Source: PMP191F sp047602185 (lineage in GTDB: Bacteria; Bacteroidota; Bacteroidia; Chitinophagales; Chitinophagaceae). Taken from it: a stretch of 64,000 nucleotides of DNA. The stretch is taken from contig JASGHY010000001.1 of assembly GCA_047602185.1 (NCBI GenBank), positions 6,014,001 to 6,078,000 of the forward strand. Direction: 5' to 3'. The notes beneath the pieces were generated by a model, which was not told the DNA's origin, made no database searches, and saw only the letters and a program-made list of their open reading frames with translations. The position numbers and the translations under genes are program-made. Shown one piece after another: positions 25,552 through 33,378 of the stretch (the stretch's first letter is position 1; each line of letters starts with the position of its first letter).

Positions 25552-26268
25552 CTAAACTGCCTGCACTGAGTCGTTTACTGTACTGTTGGTATCTGCTACA
25601 GGAAGCGGTTCTTCATGAGGATGCTTCTTGAAAAATTTGCGTTGGAACAGTAATATGACAATCACACCAATTGAAATCGATGCATCGGCGATATTAAAGA
25701 TCGGTGAAAAGAAGGTAAAACGCTCGCCGCCCCAGAACGGGATCCAGGAAGGAAGCACCTTATTCTCAATAATGGGTACATACAGCATATCTACCACTTT
25801 ACCATGCAAAAAACCGGCGTAACCGCCACCGGCAGGGAAAAGGGTAGCCAAAGGAGTTCCATCATTGCTTTCAGAGAATATGAGGCCGTAGAACATGCTG
25901 TCTATCAGGTTGCCCAGCGCACCGGCGAAAATCATACCCACACAAATGATGTAACCGGGATGGTATTTTTTCAGCACAATGCTGCGGATGTAGAATACGC
26001 CAAAGATCACAGCTACCAGGCGGAAAAGGGTGAGGATCAGCTTGCCCCAGTCACCACCAAACTTCCAGCCCCACGCCATGCCTTCATTTTCAATAAAAAA
26101 CAGCCTGAATGAGCGGCCCAGCAGGTAGATCTGCTCACCGTAATTCATGCTGGTCTTAACCCATATTTTTAAGGCCTGATCGGCTATAATTATACCCAGT
26201 ATTACTAATACTACTGTTCTGATCTTCACTGCGAACTTTTTAGATTGTTCAAAGATAATGTTATTCAA
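25552..26268 (-). CDS. lspA: Lipoprotein signal peptidase (signal peptidase II)
   Basis: Inner-membrane aspartyl protease of 238 residues that cleaves prolipoprotein signal peptides after lipid attachment. Four membrane segments are visible (VVLVILGIIIADQALKIW; LILTLFRLVAVIFGVFYI; GYIICVGMIFAGALGNLID; ASISIGVIVILLF). The family motifs are ENEGMAWG, AGALGNLIDSMFYG, HGKVVDMLYV and FNIADASISIG, whose Asp residues form the catalytic pair. Longer than E. coli LspA (164 residues) because of a loop between segments 3 and 4, typical of Bacteroidota. The start is TTG 26268, or GTG 26229, which gives 225 residues and fits the family N-terminus well. Third gene of the terC-murF/alr-lspA operon. Confidence 0.94.
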   Translation of the reverse strand: MNNIIFEQSKKFAVKIRTVVLVILGIIIADQALKIWVKTSMNYGEQIYLLGRSFRLFFIENEGMAWGWKFGGDWGKLILTLFRLVAVIFGVFYIRSIVLKKYHPGYIICVGMIFAGALGNLIDSMFYGLIFSESNDGTPLATLFPAGGGYAGFLHGKVVDMLYVPIIENKVLPSWIPFWGGERFTFFSPIFNIADASISIGVIVILLFQRKFFKKHPHEEPLPVADTNSTVNDSVQAV

Positions 26269-26326
26269 CCGGAGTTCCGAAGGAGGAAAGCCGGTTTTAA
26301 GAGTTCTTAAATACCTCTCTGTAAAC

Positions 26327-28813
26327 CTATTCTTCGTAATAGATCCTTTTCACCCGGTGCGAAACACTCGTGAGCATTTCATAGGGAATGGTTTCCGCCC
26401 AATGCGCCACCTGCTCTACCGGTAATTCCTTGCCAAATACCACCACTTCGTCGCCCTCTTTTATATGAGGAATATCTGTTATGTCAATCATGGTCATATC
26501 CATGCAAATAGTACCGATTACAGGGGCCAGTGTACCGTTTACCCACATTTTGCCGGTACCATTTCCCAGCCTGCGGGGATAACCATCGGCATAGCCTATC
26601 CGAACAGTGGCAATGCGCGAGTCCCGCGAAGCTACGCCTCTTCGTCCATAGCTCACCGTTTCACCGGCCTTAATATTTTTAACCTGCGCAATGGTCGATT
26701 TCAATGTCGAGACCTCCCGCAGATCCATGGTGTGTTTATTGGTGCTGTCAATGCCATAGAGCCCAATGCCCAGCCTTGTCATATCCAGTTGCCACTCCGG
26801 AAAGCGCATAATGCCTGCCGTATTAGTGATGTGTCGTATAAAAGGATAAGATATTACAGCCTGCAACTGTTTTACCATGCGTAAAAAGGTCTCAAATTGC
26901 TGGTGGCTGAAATCATCGTGCTGTGCTTCGTCGCTGGCCGCAAGGTGGCTAAAAACACTCTGTACGGTAAACAGCGGGTTCTGTACGGATTGTAATAATC
27001 CCGGCAATTGTTGTTCCGAAAATCCCAGCCTGTTCATACCGGTTTCCAGTTCAATGTGAACGGGGTAGCGGTTAATGCCCTGCTTTTTCAGGAAGCTTTC
27101 AAAGGAAGCCATCAGTTCCGGTGAATACAGGTCGGGCTCCAGGTTGTACTGAACAATAATGTCAAAAGTAGAGGGCTCAGGATTCATGACCATAACAGGC
27201 AGGTTAATGCCGCCCTTGCGCAGCTCCACTCCTTCATCAGCATAGGCTACAGCCAGGTAATCTACTTTATGGAACTGTAAAACGTTGGCTATTTCATAAC
27301 TGCCGCTGCCATAGGAAAACGCCTTTACCATCGCCATCAGCTTTGTGGCAGGCTGCAATAAGGCCTGGTACTGTTTCAGGTTGTGTACCATAGCAGTAAG
27401 GTCTATTTCCAATACCGTCTGGTGAACCTTCTGTTCCAGCAACCTGTCTACCTGCTCCAGCTCAAATACACGGGCGCCTTTCAGCAATATTGTTTCATCC
27501 CGGAAATGCAGGTGCAGGAAGTCATTTTTTAAAGCATCTACCGACGGATAAAAAGCCAGTTCTGCAATTCCTGCTGTTTCAAAAATAGTGCGGTGATGGG
27601 CTATCCTGTCGCCGATACCAATCAGCCTGTTTACCTGTTTCTGTACCAGCATCCTGGCCACTTCCGTGTACAGTTCCTTTTCGCTGCGGGCACTTTGTAA
27701 AATGTCTGAAAGTATTACCGTGCGTTTAGAGTGCTGGTGTTGTTGTGCCAGGAAGTCCAGTGCAATAGTAAATGAACTGAGGTCTGCACTATAACTGTCG
27801 TTGATGATAGAACAATTATTGATGCCTTCCTTCATTTCCAGTCGCATGGCCACCGGGCCCAGTTGCCACATTTTTACCCGGATGGTTTCTGCAGGGATTT
27901 TCAGATGCAGTAACAGGCACCAGCAGTTAATGGCATTTTCAACTGATGCATCATCCGTAAAAGGTATAGTGATGGAAATTGTTTCTTCCTTATAAGTAGC
28001 AGTGATCTGTGTTTTGCCATCCTCTTTGTAAATAGTGAGGATCTGCAGGGTGGCGTCGGTTAACATGCTCCAGTTGAACAGCTCCAGGTTCTCACGGTTT
28101 ACTGTTTGTCTTAACTGGGCTACCCCTTCATTTACATCCGGTGCATCCTTGCAATAGATCAGCAGTTTTACCTGTAAGAACAGGCGCAACTTTTCATTTA
28201 CTTTCTGGCGTACGTTCAGAAAGCCTTCGCTGTGCGCTTCGCCGATATTGGTAAAAATGCCAATAGTAGGCTGAATGATCTTTTGCAACTGGTCCATTTC
28301 ACCGGTTTGTGAAATGCCTGCTTCAAAGATGGCAAGCTCATGCGTTTCGTTCATGGGCCATACACTCAGCGGTACACCTATCTGCGAATTATAACTGCGC
28401 GGACTGCGTATAATATTATAGCGTTCTTCCAGCAACTGGTTCAGCCATTCTTTTACGATGGTTTTACCATTGCTGCCGGTAATGCCAATTACGGGAATAC
28501 TAAACTGGCGGCGATGCCATGCTGCTACTTGTTGCAATGCCTGCAGGGTATTGCTTACCAGTATGATATTGGCGTCCGGTAAGGGAATGGCAGGGGGCTC
28601 GCTCACTACAAAGTTGCGAACGCCCTTATTGTACATTGTCTCCAGGTACACATGTCCATTGCGTCGTGAACCTTTTAATGCAAAAAATAAAGTAGTGACA
28701 GGGAAGACCAGCCGGCGGCTGTCAGTCAACAGGTGTTCAATTACTGCGTTCTCCTGGTGTACTGTAAGCTTACCCTTTACAATGGATGCAATCTGTTCAA
28801 TGGAGTAGGTCAA
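26327..28813 (-). CDS. Bifunctional MurF ligase / alanine racemase
   Basis: Fusion of 828 residues that combines two steps of peptidoglycan precursor synthesis. The N-terminal half (about 1-455) is MurF, which adds D-Ala-D-Ala to UDP-MurNAc-tripeptide; its ATP site is GITGSNGKT. The C-terminal half (about 460-828) is alanine racemase: the PLP lysine is Lys497 in MVKAFSYGSG, and GYADGYPRRLGNG and ICMDMTMIDITD are typical. The MurF-Alr fusion is known in many Bacteroidota. In-frame stop codons lie just upstream and no ATG fits, so TTG at 28813 is the start. It begins 21 bases after the terC stop and precedes lspA by 58 bases. Confidence 0.95.
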   Translation of the reverse strand: MTYSIEQIASIVKGKLTVHQENAVIEHLLTDSRRLVFPVTTLFFALKGSRRNGHVYLETMYNKGVRNFVVSEPPAIPLPDANIILVSNTLQALQQVAAWHRRQFSIPVIGITGSNGKTIVKEWLNQLLEERYNIIRSPRSYNSQIGVPLSVWPMNETHELAIFEAGISQTGEMDQLQKIIQPTIGIFTNIGEAHSEGFLNVRQKVNEKLRLFLQVKLLIYCKDAPDVNEGVAQLRQTVNRENLELFNWSMLTDATLQILTIYKEDGKTQITATYKEETISITIPFTDDASVENAINCWCLLLHLKIPAETIRVKMWQLGPVAMRLEMKEGINNCSIINDSYSADLSSFTIALDFLAQQHQHSKRTVILSDILQSARSEKELYTEVARMLVQKQVNRLIGIGDRIAHHRTIFETAGIAELAFYPSVDALKNDFLHLHFRDETILLKGARVFELEQVDRLLEQKVHQTVLEIDLTAMVHNLKQYQALLQPATKLMAMVKAFSYGSGSYEIANVLQFHKVDYLAVAYADEGVELRKGGINLPVMVMNPEPSTFDIIVQYNLEPDLYSPELMASFESFLKKQGINRYPVHIELETGMNRLGFSEQQLPGLLQSVQNPLFTVQSVFSHLAASDEAQHDDFSHQQFETFLRMVKQLQAVISYPFIRHITNTAGIMRFPEWQLDMTRLGIGLYGIDSTNKHTMDLREVSTLKSTIAQVKNIKAGETVSYGRRGVASRDSRIATVRIGYADGYPRRLGNGTGKMWVNGTLAPVIGTICMDMTMIDITDIPHIKEGDEVVVFGKELPVEQVAHWAETIPYEMLTSVSHRVKRIYYEE

Positions 28814-28834
28814 TGTTAATGGTTTTTGAGCTGG

Positions 28835-29776
28835 TTATTCTTTATCTGGAACTTTAACTTCCCTGTTGGATACACTTAAGGAGTAAATGATAGATGCAAG
28901 TATGCAGCTAACGATCACTATCAATGAAATATAAACAGGTATGTGGATCTTGAAATATTCTATCAGCATTTTAACCCCAATGAAAACCAGGATCACTGCA
29001 ATACCCTGCTGCAGGTGTGAGAACTTATTAACTGCACCTTTCAGTAAAAAGAAAAGGGAACGCAGCCCCAGCACCGCAAAAATATTGGAGGTATAAATAA
29101 CCAGTTTGTGTGTGGAGATGGCAAATACTGCGGGAATAGAGTCCAGCGCAAATACAATATCTGTAGTAGCGAGCATAATAACCACTACAAAAATGCTGGT
29201 ATAGTATTTTTTGCCGTCGATAGTAATACGCCATTTACCATCCCCGTCAGAATGGGTAAGGGGCAATACTTTTTTCAGCAGGCTGTACACTTTGTTGTGC
29301 TCAATATCTACAGATTCCTCGTTCTTGGCTGTAAACATTTTGAAACCAGTGTACACCAGTATGGCACCAAAAATGTACAGCAACCATTCAAAACGGGTAA
29401 CCAGTTCTATACCAATGGTAATGAAGATAACACGGAATACAATGGCCATTAAGATGCCGATGAGCAACACGCGTGCATAGAACTTCTCACGCAGGCCAAA
29501 GAAGTTGAAAATAAGAATGAACACGAAAATATTGTCAATGCTCAGCGACCATTCCATCAGGTAGGCGCTCATGTACTCCATTGCCAGCACGTGACCATTT
29601 TCGTACCACATAAAGCCGAAAAAAAGCATGGCGAGAGAAACCCACATGGCTGTTTGCCACAATGCTTTTTTAAGGGTGATATGAGTGTTCTTTTTGCTGA
29701 GTAATCCCAGGTCAAAAATTAAAGCCAATAATAATACACCGCCAAAGGCCAGATACGTGATTTGTTCCCTATTCAT
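28835..29776 (-). CDS. TerC-family integral membrane protein
   Basis: Membrane protein of 313 residues with about eight or nine hydrophobic segments. Family hallmarks: EYMSAYLMEWSLSIDNIFVF with the conserved SxDN motif, the FGLREKFYARVLLIGILMA stretch, TTDIVFALDSIPAVFAIS and LGLRSLFFLLKG. TerC/Alx proteins are linked to metal (manganese or calcium) export and to tellurite resistance; the E. coli homologue Alx responds to alkaline pH. ATG 29776 is selected because a Bacteroidota promoter ends 18 bases upstream; a longer TTG frame from 29821 would overlap that promoter. First gene of the operon with murF-alr and lspA. The metal specificity is unknown. Confidence 0.92.
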   Translation of the reverse strand: MNREQITYLAFGGVLLLALIFDLGLLSKKNTHITLKKALWQTAMWVSLAMLFFGFMWYENGHVLAMEYMSAYLMEWSLSIDNIFVFILIFNFFGLREKFYARVLLIGILMAIVFRVIFITIGIELVTRFEWLLYIFGAILVYTGFKMFTAKNEESVDIEHNKVYSLLKKVLPLTHSDGDGKWRITIDGKKYYTSIFVVVIMLATTDIVFALDSIPAVFAISTHKLVIYTSNIFAVLGLRSLFFLLKGAVNKFSHLQQGIAVILVFIGVKMLIEYFKIHIPVYISLIVIVSCILASIIYSLSVSNREVKVPDKE

Positions 29777-29793
29777 TATCAAAAAAATGTGTT

Positions 29794-29821
29794 CAAAGAT
29801 ACTGGAATTGCTTGTTTGCAA
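29794..29821 (-). promoter_or_regulatory. Promoter of the terC-murF/alr-lspA operon
   Basis: On the minus strand: TTG (complement of 29819-29821), 17-base spacer and perfect -7 element TATCTTTG (complement of 29794-29801). The -7 element ends 18 bases before the ATG at 29776. Confidence 0.65.
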
Positions 29822-29913
29822 CCGGCAATTTGCAGGTTACAGTCAATGGGTTACGGAAATAGCTATTGCTGGTTGATAATCAACAAATCCGGTCTCAGGT
29901 ATTAAGTTTTAAG

Positions 29914-30035
29914 ACTCTCCGGATATAGGCAAATTGCGCTAAGCGGCTTAACCTGTCAGGTCAGGCAAGAGCAGGTTAACTACTTTTGTATGGCAACTTT
30001 GCTTATCAGCTTAGACCTGACAGGTTTACTTTCCT
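29914..30035. repeat. AACCTGTCAGG element, copy 1
   Basis: A 122-base element matching 43991-44113 in the same orientation with 16 mismatches and one indel by hand alignment. It carries an inner inverted repeat, AACCTGTCAGGTC at 29950-29962 and GACCTGACAGGTT at 30013-30025. It begins 53 bases downstream of the gldG stop on the minus strand. Non-coding; REP/MITE-like. After it, 30042-30085 holds a few 7-base units such as TTTATAC and TTTACAC. Confidence 0.8.
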
Positions 30036-30088
30036 ACAGCCAGGCTCTTAAACTTTATACTCTAAGCTTTACACCTGCTAACCTGCTA

Positions 30089-31789
30089 CTATTTTGCATA
30101 CTTACGTTTGCGCAATGCCTGGTACACGGCTCCGAAAATAATGACCAGTAATACCGGCAGGCCGATATTCAGCAATTGCCAGGTATTTCTTTCATCTTCA
30201 GTTTTGCGGGGATCGAGAAGGCGTACGGTAAAATCTTTTGCCCTTGTTTCCAGGATGTTAGAGGGGTTCACCAGGTATTCAATACAGTTCTGCAGAAAAT
30301 CCTGGTTGGCAAAAGTATAATTGATGTCTTTATTAAAACCCATAGGCAGCGGACCACGCTGTTCAGATATTTCATTCAGCAGCACGTCTCCGTCTGCTAC
30401 GACAATGATCTTAGCCTCTTTATTGCCGGCTGCCAGGAAAGGCTCTTTGGATACTGCTGCAAAAGAATCTTTTACCGCCGTAGAAAGACGGTTTGCATAC
30501 AGGGAAGAGAATTTCCCTTCCAGTAATAAACTTACCGGTATATAAGGCTTGTTGAAAACATTGGGATCATCGGCCACCTTGATACTTTCAAAACTAATCA
30601 GTGCCGGTGTGCTGATAGAGCGCCCGTTTACACTGGTGGAAAGCAACACCGTTTTCTTAATATCCGGAGTTTTGATGGTATCTATCGAGTTGGCAAATTT
30701 AGAATAAACGGGGTCGAGATTCTTTGAGATAGGATGCGTTAAGCTACCGCTCAGCAGGGGATAGTAAGGCCATTTGAACAACTGGAATTGTGGCTTATCA
30801 CCCACCATACCTACTACCAGGCTGATATTGCTGCATTGCATATCCTGCACCAGGTCTTCATTGATGCGGAAACCATATTTAAAGAACAGGTCGCCCAGCT
30901 CAAGCCCTTTATCAAAAGCGACTGTTTCGTTGCGGGCACGCAGGCTGTCCATTGATGCTTCCAGCATATCGGCGGCTATCAGCAGCTTGCCGCCATGCAT
31001 AATATATTGATCCAGTTTCAGCTTATCGCTGTCGGTAAACTTTTCTTTAGGCTGTAAAATAACCAGGGCATCAAATTTTGCAGGAACAGAAGCTACGGAC
31101 CTCAGGTTCATTGAATCCATGCGGTAGTGCGAAGAAAGATAGGTCAGCGCACTGTAGGCAGTATACCCTAATGGCTCACCATTTCCCAGTACATAACCCA
31201 GCAGGGGAGCTTTTTCCTGTGTGATCTTATCTATCGCACTGGCAAATTTATATTCCAGCAATGCTTCCGCATTGGTGTACAGTTCGTTTTCGTCGCTGTT
31301 GCGCACACCAGCCAGCAGGTTTACAGGATAGATCCTGTTATTGTACTGAAGAATAGCGCCCGGCATTACTACCCGTTGGGTTTGTTCCTCACCTTTTTTA
31401 GATTGGGCCACCTGCGTCATAGGACTGATACCCATGCGCTGCAATGAATCGGTGAGCGCCGCTGCTGCGGAATCACTCATATCTGTCAGTGGATTGATAT
31501 AACGCACCACCAGTTTACCATGACTGTAATCCTGGAACTCCTGTAACAGTTCTTCTGTACCCTGTGCCAGTTTTTTGATACCTGATTTAAAATCGCCTTT
31601 CAGAAATACATCTATCTGCACTTCATCCTGCAGGTTGCCCAGCAGTTGCCGGGTGGTTTTGCTAAGGGTATAGCGATGCTCCTGCGTAAAATCAATACGA
31701 TAATGAAACTGAGATGCCAGGTAATTAATACCTGCCAGTATCAGTAATAAAAAGATCCACCAGTATTTTGAAGACAATAGTTTTTGCAT
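30089..31789 (-). CDS. gldG: Gliding-motility ABC transporter component GldG
   Basis: Protein of 566 residues: an N-terminal membrane anchor (WWIFLLLILAGINYLASQF), the motif FTQEHRYTLSKTTRQLLGNL, a long extracytoplasmic region of the GldG/IFT52-like type (LVVRYINPLTD, APLLGYVLGNGEPLGYT, KFDALVILQPKEKFTDSDK) and a C-terminal membrane segment (GLPVLLVIIFGAVYQALRKR). GldG works with the permease GldF and the ATPase GldA in an ABC transporter needed for gliding and T9SS function in Flavobacterium. GldF is encoded 7 bases upstream; gldA is not in the window. ATG start. Confidence 0.93.
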   Translation of the reverse strand: MQKLLSSKYWWIFLLLILAGINYLASQFHYRIDFTQEHRYTLSKTTRQLLGNLQDEVQIDVFLKGDFKSGIKKLAQGTEELLQEFQDYSHGKLVVRYINPLTDMSDSAAAALTDSLQRMGISPMTQVAQSKKGEEQTQRVVMPGAILQYNNRIYPVNLLAGVRNSDENELYTNAEALLEYKFASAIDKITQEKAPLLGYVLGNGEPLGYTAYSALTYLSSHYRMDSMNLRSVASVPAKFDALVILQPKEKFTDSDKLKLDQYIMHGGKLLIAADMLEASMDSLRARNETVAFDKGLELGDLFFKYGFRINEDLVQDMQCSNISLVVGMVGDKPQFQLFKWPYYPLLSGSLTHPISKNLDPVYSKFANSIDTIKTPDIKKTVLLSTSVNGRSISTPALISFESIKVADDPNVFNKPYIPVSLLLEGKFSSLYANRLSTAVKDSFAAVSKEPFLAAGNKEAKIIVVADGDVLLNEISEQRGPLPMGFNKDINYTFANQDFLQNCIEYLVNPSNILETRAKDFTVRLLDPRKTEDERNTWQLLNIGLPVLLVIIFGAVYQALRKRKYAK

Positions 31790-31796
31790 GGTCCGG

Positions 31797-32519
31797 TTAT
31801 CGTTTCAGTAGGTTTCTGTTGGTACACACCAGGAAAAATCCAATAACACTGATAAAGTAAATAATATCGCGTGTATCTACCACACCGCGACTGATGCTGC
31901 GGTAATGGAAATCGATACCCAGCATTTCAACATAGTAATCGGCACCGGCAGAGAGTGCTGGTAACCGGCTGATGGCATTAAAACCACTATACAGTAAAAA
32001 ACAGGCGAAAGCACTGCTGATAAAAGCTACCACGGCATTGGAGGTAAAGCTGCTGCAGCAAATACCGATAGCTACAAATACACCGGCCAGCAACAGCAGA
32101 CCAATGTACGAGCCAATAGTGCCGCCGGTATCAATGCCTCCCTGTACAGCCAGTTGCTGAATACTGATGGCATATATAATAGTAGGTAATAATGCAATTA
32201 ATACTACCAGCAGGGCGCCTGCATATTTACCACTGGTTATCTGCCAGCGGCTAAGCGGTTTTGTTTGCAGAATTTCAAAAGTGCCTCCTTTGAATTCATC
32301 TGCAAAGCTGCGCATGGTAATAGCCGGAATCAGCAATAGTAATATCCACGGAGCTAACTCAAAAAAATTTGACAGGGTAGCATACCCAAAGTCAAGAATA
32401 TTTGTATCAGGAAAAACAAACAGGAAAAGGCCATTCAACAGGAGAAAAACAATGATAGCAATGTACCCGGTTAAGTTGCTGAAGAATTGCCTGAATTCTT
32501 TTTTACAAACAGACCACAT
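31797..32519 (-). CDS. gldF: Gliding-motility ABC transporter permease GldF
   Basis: Membrane protein of 240 residues with six hydrophobic segments, in the ABC-2 permease style: WSVCKKEFRQFFSNLTGYIA, IVFLLLNGLFLFVFP, LAPWILLLLIPAITMRSFAD, EFKGGTFEILQTKPLSRWQI, LLLLAGVFVAIGICCSSF and IIYFISVIGFFLVCTNRNLL. The EFKGGTFEIL-TKPLS segment is typical of GldF. ATG 32519 is used rather than GTG 32525. Seven bases separate its stop from gldG, so the two are co-transcribed. Confidence 0.92.
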   Translation of the reverse strand: MWSVCKKEFRQFFSNLTGYIAIIVFLLLNGLFLFVFPDTNILDFGYATLSNFFELAPWILLLLIPAITMRSFADEFKGGTFEILQTKPLSRWQITSGKYAGALLVVLIALLPTIIYAISIQQLAVQGGIDTGGTIGSYIGLLLLAGVFVAIGICCSSFTSNAVVAFISSAFACFLLYSGFNAISRLPALSAGADYYVEMLGIDFHYRSISRGVVDTRDIIYFISVIGFFLVCTNRNLLKR

Positions 32520-32699
32520 GAACACGAAAATAAGGGATTATAAGTATATGTTAAGAAAAGTTGGGTCGGGTTGATGGTGCGTAAGAGTATTTTCCTATAT
32601 TCGTTCTCCACTTGTAACGATTGGAGCTTGCTGATATTATTATTCAACGGTTCTTGTCTATTTACGAAGAACAATAGCCAAAACCCACTGCACGAAAAG

Positions 32700-32723
32700 T
32701 CCTTCCCCACGGAAGGATTTTTT
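32700..32723 (+). terminator. Orphan intrinsic terminator
   Basis: Perfect 7-bp stem TCCTTCC / GGAAGGA with a 4-base loop and six T's. No plus-strand gene lies upstream. It may shield blaI from read-through or end a small RNA. Confidence 0.6.
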
Positions 32724-32913
32724 CATTTAAGGAAAGCATGAAAAGCCCGAAGGAATAAATCTGAAATCCGAAGGCAAGGCATCAGAGCTGCATCCATCTC
32801 TTTCGCTCCATAATTTTTTTATTCTTTTTTACTGACCTATCAACGAGCTACAGAATACTGTAAATCAAGCCAATAAGCCGTATTTAGCGCTAATCGGCAA
32901 GCCTTCCGCGTTC

Positions 32914-32953
32914 AGTAAAACGTATTTTTAAGTAGTAAAACGTAAAAATAAGT
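32914..32953. promoter_or_regulatory. Tandem 20-base direct repeat, candidate operator
   Basis: Two adjacent 20-base copies (32914-32933 and 32934-32953), both with AGTAAAACGTA and ending TAAGT, differing at four positions in the middle. The spacing of 20 bases places them on nearly the same face of the helix. The second copy runs into the -33 element of the blaI promoter, as expected for an operator. Confidence 0.55.
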
Positions 32954-32983
32954 TGTCAAACTGAATAATACGTTATAGCTTTA
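32953..32983 (+). promoter_or_regulatory. Promoter of the blaI-M56 operon
   Basis: TTG (32953-32955), 20-base spacer and TAGCTTTA (32976-32983), one mismatch from the Bacteroidota -7 consensus. It ends 24 bases before the ATG at 33008. Confidence 0.55.
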
Positions 32984-33007
32984 CTCAAGCAATTAAAACA
33001 GCAGTTT

Positions 33008-33367
33008 ATGGAAGAACTGACAAAAGTTGAAGAACGCATTATGCAGGTCATCTGGCAACTGGGCCATTGTTTTGTAAAAGATATTATAGAGCATCTTGAA
33101 GATGACCCCAGGCCACCCTACACTACCGTGTCGTCCGTGGTGCGTATCCTGGAAACCAAAGGTTTTGTGAATTACAAAGCCTATGGCAAAACACATGAAT
33201 ACTTTCCCGCCATCAGTAAAGAAGAATATGCCAAACAAAGTTTCAAGCGCATGTTCCAACAGTATTTCGACGGCAAGCCGGAAAAAATACTCTCATTTAT
33301 GATCGAAGAAGAGAAGATGAGTGCAAAAGAGATCGAAGAGCTGAAAAAATTCATTGACAAACAATAA
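33008..33367 (+). CDS. BlaI/MecI-family transcriptional repressor
   Basis: Winged-helix repressor of 119 residues. The DNA-binding domain spans about 1-75 (LTKVEERIMQVIWQLGHCFV, DPRPPYTTVSSVVRILETKG, and HEYFPAISKEEYAKQSF); the C-terminal helices dimerise. In the classic system BlaI is cut or released after the sensor protease BlaR1 is activated. Eleven bases separate it from the M56 protease gene, the standard regulator-sensor layout. The tandem 20-base repeats upstream are the likely binding sites, making it self-regulating. No beta-lactamase gene is nearby, so the signal is probably not a beta-lactam. Confidence 0.93.
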   Translation: MEELTKVEERIMQVIWQLGHCFVKDIIEHLEDDPRPPYTTVSSVVRILETKGFVNYKAYGKTHEYFPAISKEEYAKQSFKRMFQQYFDGKPEKILSFMIEEEKMSAKEIEELKKFIDKQ

Positions 33368-33378
33368 ACCCTATTGTT

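Larger units (their letters stand above)
32520..33007. other. Divergent intergenic region gldF / blaI
   Basis: 488 bases between divergent genes. The left half shows no gene. A plus-strand terminator-like hairpin lies at 32700-32723, and the right end carries tandem 20-base repeats and a promoter for the blaI-type regulator. Confidence 0.5.
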
